Below are positions 13,863 through 17,564 of a stretch of DNA of 17,564 nt, piece after piece (position 1 is the stretch's first letter; each line of letters opens with the position of its first letter). The notes beneath the pieces are model-generated. The model worked only from the letters and a program-made list of their open reading frames with translations. It did not search any database and was not told where the DNA came from. The position numbers and the translations under genes were made by a program. The stretch comes from an uncultured Burkholderiales bacterium (lineage in GTDB: Bacteria; Pseudomonadota; Gammaproteobacteria; Burkholderiales; Burkholderiaceae_E): positions 1-17,564 of the forward strand of contig CAIKZV010000377.1 in assembly GCA_903831925.1 (NCBI GenBank), read 5' to 3'.

Positions 13863-16800
13863 TGGCGGTGAGCTTAGCCAACTGCAGGCCCTGGCGCCCG
13901 CCCAGTCCGCTCGTGCAGCGCAATGCCTCCCAGTTGCCGCGGGTATCGGTCGAGATGAAATCCTGCACATACTTTCCGGCGCCCGATTTGGCGTGAGAGG
14001 CCAGCCATCCCTCGAATGTGGGTGAGGTCGCCAGCATCATGTGGCCCGAGTTGTGGAGCATGGCAACGCGTTTGGCGAGTTCGGTTTCGATCGCGTCCTG
14101 TCGCTTGGTCCAGGCTTGGGTGCCGGGCTGGGCAGCGTTGACGAAGTGGCCGGCCAGGGCTGGGGCAGACAGAACCCGACGCAGGTTGTCTCGCAGGAAA
14201 GCCCTCGAGACATGGTCGTAGGCGTCTGTCGACGAAAAGAGTCCGACCAGCCAGTCGTTGAAGGAGGATGCCGTTCCCGAGCCAGTCGGCATGATGCGAA
14301 CCGTCGCCGCAGCCGCCGCCGCGAGCGCATGACGACCTTCTTCCTCGGTGCGTGCGCCCACGCCGGTGGCCACATAGCCCAGCATGTCGATGAAGACATC
14401 GCGACCGAGTCCGGTGTCGTTGGTAAAGCTCGCCCGCCGCGCCGGTGTCAGCGTCTCCCATGCCGCTGCCGCACCGGCTAAGTCGAGGCCTCGACCGAAT
14501 TCGCGGCGAATTGCAGAGAAGGCCCGATAGGCCGCATCGACCCGTCGGCGTGCCAGCGCGAGGGCGTCGCTCATGGTGGCTGTTCGACCGTCGAGTGCGA
14601 TGGCAGCATCCAGTCCGACGGCGGTTCGAAGGGCTGCGGCCTGTTCGCCTTCGGCCGGATCGGTCAGGCGCATGAGTTCGGCAAGAAAGGTGGTGACCGT
14701 AAATTGTGTGCGGCCATACGATGCGTAATAGGCGTGGCCATTGATGTCGATGCGTGCCCGACTGCGGCAACCGGCGCTTGCCGCACAGTTCTCGTTGATC
14801 GACGCCGATGGGCTTTCCTGCAGTTCGGCGGCAGCCTGATAGCGCTCGACGCGGCTGCGTTCAAGGTCATCCTGGTAGGTCACCGGCACGGCTGAGGTCG
14901 GTCGGCATTCGAGCACGCGAGCCGGACCGCGAAGATCGGGGCGACTGGGTGAGAGCAAGGGCTGCCCTGGTCCGAGGTCGATGCCCGGCAGACTGGCCAT
15001 CGTGCGATCGATGCACATTCGACGCTGCGACGGGCTGGCCGACAGAATCAGGGCCAGCGCACCCGCCCGGACATCGTCGAAGCCTTCGATCACAAAGCGT
15101 GCCGGCGATGCCAGCGCGCCGCCGTAGTGCGCCGCAAACGAGGCAAAGACCTGCCTGCCGGTCGCGCCCGTCCAGGCGATGGCATCGACGCCATTGCCGC
15201 TCGCAGGCCTGGGCGGACCTTGCCCTGCGATGAAATCGCCCCAGGGATCGAACAGCAGTCCGTCGATGCCGGACGGTTGAGGCCGCGTGAGGTTATTGCC
15301 AAAGAGCGGCACCGGCAGAATGTCTTCGATCATGAAGGACCACCGTGCCCGATCAAAACCCTGGGTTTGACCGAGCGAGCGACCCTGCGAGTCGGTGGTC
15401 AGTGCAAACCAGGTGAGCCGCGCCAGTCCCCAGGGGTCGAGTCCGGTGATCGGATCGCCGTCGGCATACAGCCGCAGGCTGTCGCGGCTGCGATAGCCGG
15501 GCTGAAGCCCGAGCGGATCGGCTTCGAGATAGTGTCCGCTCGATGGGTTGTAGGTCCGCGCCTGGTTGTAGTGCCAGCCACTCTCGGCATCGAAGTACTG
15601 TCCGGGCAGGCGCAGGCTGATGTCGATCTGTGCGCCTGGGTCGAGGCTGGCTCGCCCCAGTCGATCGTATCGGGCCGACCAGACGGTCTCGCCCCGATCA
15701 TTGAGTGCCCGCACCGGAGCGCCACGTTGATCGGTGACGATGCGATAGACACGCCCGGATGCGATCAGCGCGACCGGCCGGGATCCGGCCCACAGCCAAT
15801 GACGCAGGCTGCCATCGTTTGACTGCTCGCCTCTCAGGCGCCAGTCCTGGTGCATGAACCGGGTCTCGGTCGGTGTTGTTGAAACCGTGTGGGTGGACTG
15901 CTTGATTGCCCGCCTGCCATGCGGATCGTCGCGGTATCGCGCGCCTGCGACCGCCACCAGATGCCCGCCCTCAAAGACCGGGTTGGGTTTTCGGACCGAC
16001 GACGCCTGCTCGGGCGGCGATGCGCGTGTGGTCGAGTCCGGATCGCTCAGGGTCAATGGTGCGCGCAGCGCGTCTGCATCGATCTCGACATCTGCCGCGC
16101 CCAGCCCTTCAACCGTCAGGCCCACGACTTCACGGTCGCGATAGCGGTAGTGCACCCGCACACCGTCTGGCAGCGACTCGCCGGTCACGCGGCTGGCGAT
16201 GTTGTAGTGCCATTGATAGCGCAGCGCTTCGTCGGGTCTGGCCGTGAAGCGGTGCTCTGCGCCGGTCAGGCGGCCGAGGTGGTCACGGCTGTAGCGGATT
16301 GCCACGGTGTCGTTGGCAGCTTCGATCAGATCGGCGCCACGCCAGGTGTATCGGCCCAGCAGCGTCTTTCGGGTACCGGTGATACGGGTCGATTCGATCA
16401 GCCGCCCGGCGGCATCGCGACGATAGGCCAGCGTGCTGCCGTCGCCCGGACGGTGCCTCACCAAACGGTCATAGGCGTCGTATTCAGCCCATTGTCTGGG
16501 CTCACCGGGCTGGTCGATGAAGGCCACTCGGCCGAAGTCGTCGAAGCCTCTCGAAAAGAGGCTGCCATCGGGCAAGGCGACGGCGCTGGGCAGCCCCCGC
16601 CAGAGGGCGACAGCGCGAAGAGAGGGGCCCTCGGGTGCGTCGTCAGGCCGCACGCGCAGCTCGCGACCCAGCGTGAAATCCTGACGAACGATGGCTGCGA
16701 GCGTGCCGAAAGGCTGGTACTCGAAGTCGATGCCCTGGCGGCCGTTGGTCGCGCTGACGATGGTCGGGCCGCCAAGCCATGCCTTCTCGGGATCGTTGGG

Positions 16801-17564
16801 CAGCATGATGCTGGTCACCCCGCGTGCCGAGCGGTGCTCCTGCAGGATCCAGCGTTGGCCGACATTCAGTTCTTCAGTGGGTCGATCGGCCCCTGAGACG
16901 TTCAGCCAATCGCCTTCCTGGCGGATGGCAAGGCGGTCTGCCGAGCCGGGCTGTGGGCCGTCGACCCAGCTCAGCGCGCTGAGCCATTCGCTCGGATCCT
17001 GCCGGCCACCGAAGGGCGGTTCGTCTTGCGGCTTGCGATGCCCCAGCGAAAAGCGCCTCGAAAGCTTTGCATAAGTCATCATCGAGCCCTGGCCCGCCAC
17101 TGGCGCGAATCCGTTTTCGATGATGTCGGTGGGTCGGTCGAGTGCATCACGCCGGATGTCGATGCGATGCCATCGACCGGGCGCGACAGAGGGCTGCTCG
17201 ATGAGGCTCGGTCCCGCCAGCCGATCTCGGCCGCGATAGCCAATCCGCCACAGCAGGGTTGGTGCATGCCCGGGCGCAGCGCTGTGCCAGGCCTGCACCG
17301 GTCTGCCGATGGCGTCGCGGTCGATCTGCAGCACACCCTGAGGTGAGTCGATTCCGCTCAGGCGCTGCTGCGCGTCGTAGGTATAGCGACGCGGCGATGG
17401 CGGGCAGCTGCTGCAGGCTTCGCCCTGCGCCTCAATCAGTCGTGCGAGATGGTCATGCCGGCTGTAGAGCCAGGCATAACGCGCCCTGCGCCCGGCACTG
17501 TCGGTGACCAGTGTCGTACCGACCTGCGCAGACGTCTGCTGGCCCGGGTAATGGATGTCAAGGG
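13807..17564 (-). CDS. RHS/YD-repeat protein with RHS core and large unrecognised C-terminal tip (5' part outside window)
   Basis: At least 1252 residues; the frame stays open to the right edge, so the N-terminus is not seen. The first ~715 residues are YD/RHS repeats (RRYTYDAQQRLSGID, AEYDAYDRLVRH, RYSRDHLGRLTGAEH, YRRDAAGRLIES), which form the beta-strand cocoon of RHS/teneurin proteins. The RHS-associated core follows: VTDQRGAPVRALND, LPGQYFDAESGWHYNQAR, YLEADPLGLQPG, ending in DPWGL (15424-15438), where RHS proteins normally cleave or release their tip. After it come 538 residues (13807-15423) with no motif I know. The tip holds three close Cys (NENCAASAGC plus an ECRP site), a Tyr-rich HAYYASYGRTQF stretch, helical Ala-rich segments and a Pro/Ala/Lys tail. 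Classical RHS tips are 100-200 residue toxins followed by an immunity gene; here none follows and no VgrG or PAAR gene is visible. Surface or secretion role possible. Confidence 0.9.
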   Translation of the reverse strand, partial: LDIHYPGQQTSAQVGTTLVTDSAGRRARYAWLYSRHDHLARLIEAQGEACSSCPPSPRRYTYDAQQRLSGIDSPQGVLQIDRDAIGRPVQAWHSAAPGHAPTLLWRIGYRGRDRLAGPSLIEQPSVAPGRWHRIDIRRDALDRPTDIIENGFAPVAGQGSMMTYAKLSRRFSLGHRKPQDEPPFGGRQDPSEWLSALSWVDGPQPGSADRLAIRQEGDWLNVSGADRPTEELNVGQRWILQEHRSARGVTSIMLPNDPEKAWLGGPTIVSATNGRQGIDFEYQPFGTLAAIVRQDFTLGRELRVRPDDAPEGPSLRAVALWRGLPSAVALPDGSLFSRGFDDFGRVAFIDQPGEPRQWAEYDAYDRLVRHRPGDGSTLAYRRDAAGRLIESTRITGTRKTLLGRYTWRGADLIEAANDTVAIRYSRDHLGRLTGAEHRFTARPDEALRYQWHYNIASRVTGESLPDGVRVHYRYRDREVVGLTVEGLGAADVEIDADALRAPLTLSDPDSTTRASPPEQASSVRKPNPVFEGGHLVAVAGARYRDDPHGRRAIKQSTHTVSTTPTETRFMHQDWRLRGEQSNDGSLRHWLWAGSRPVALIASGRVYRIVTDQRGAPVRALNDRGETVWSARYDRLGRASLDPGAQIDISLRLPGQYFDAESGWHYNQARTYNPSSGHYLEADPLGLQPGYRSRDSLRLYADGDPITGLDPWGLARLTWFALTTDSQGRSLGQTQGFDRARWSFMIEDILPVPLFGNNLTRPQPSGIDGLLFDPWGDFIAGQGPPRPASGNGVDAIAWTGATGRQVFASFAAHYGGALASPARFVIEGFDDVRAGALALILSASPSQRRMCIDRTMASLPGIDLGPGQPLLSPSRPDLRGPARVLECRPTSAVPVTYQDDLERSRVERYQAAAELQESPSASINENCAASAGCRSRARIDINGHAYYASYGRTQFTVTTFLAELMRLTDPAEGEQAAALRTAVGLDAAIALDGRTATMSDALALARRRVDAAYRAFSAIRREFGRGLDLAGAAAAWETLTPARRASFTNDTGLGRDVFIDMLGYVATGVGARTEEEGRHALAAAAAATVRIMPTGSGTASSFNDWLVGLFSSTDAYDHVSRAFLRDNLRRVLSAPALAGHFVNAAQPGTQAWTKRQDAIETELAKRVAMLHNSGHMMLATSPTFEGWLASHAKSGAGKYVQDFISTDTRGNWEALRCTSGLGGRQGLQLAKLTAMPASAPAGKPPASRQARP

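Overview
This is a 17.6 kb, GC-rich, densely coding stretch of bacterial chromosome. Gene content points to a betaproteobacterium, probably Burkholderiales: a long-form (about 280 aa) orotidine-5'-phosphate decarboxylase, a single-chain aerobic-type indolepyruvate ferredoxin oxidoreductase, and several small-molecule transporters. This placement is inferred from gene types only. There is no rRNA, CRISPR array, insertion sequence or integrase, and no gene-free gap reaches 300 bases.

Left block (1-2711, minus strand): an apparent three-gene operon transcribed leftward from a plausible sigma70-type promoter at 2682-2711. Its genes encode a seven-bladed Asp-box (BNR) propeller, a SnoaL/NTF2-fold protein, and a DHA2-like MFS transporter that leaves the window at base 1. 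The MFS gene has no good start codon: the expected TGATG-coupled ATG is out of frame, so there is a frameshift, a sequence error or an unusual start.

Central block (2754-6902, plus strand): a compact ABC importer operon of the TrpXYZ / PF04392 type, made of a substrate-binding protein, a permease and an ATPase. Between the binding protein and the permease lies a two-part protein: an N-terminal STAS domain followed by about 300 residues that I do not recognise. Translational overlaps tie it to the permease. I regard this built-in STAS regulator as the most interesting feature of the window. An EamA/DMT transporter (6970-7863) follows on the same strand.

Housekeeping block (7864-9005): a short tandem repeat, then a CAT-anticodon tRNA and pyrF on the minus strand, with a possible terminator behind the tRNA.

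Right block (9006-17564): a second EamA/DMT transporter and the 1238-residue indolepyruvate ferredoxin oxidoreductase lie on the plus strand. Thirty bases beyond the latter is the convergent end of a very large RHS/YD-repeat protein, whose N-terminus is outside the window. Its 538-residue C-terminal tip after the RHS core is unrecognised, and no immunity-like gene sits behind it.
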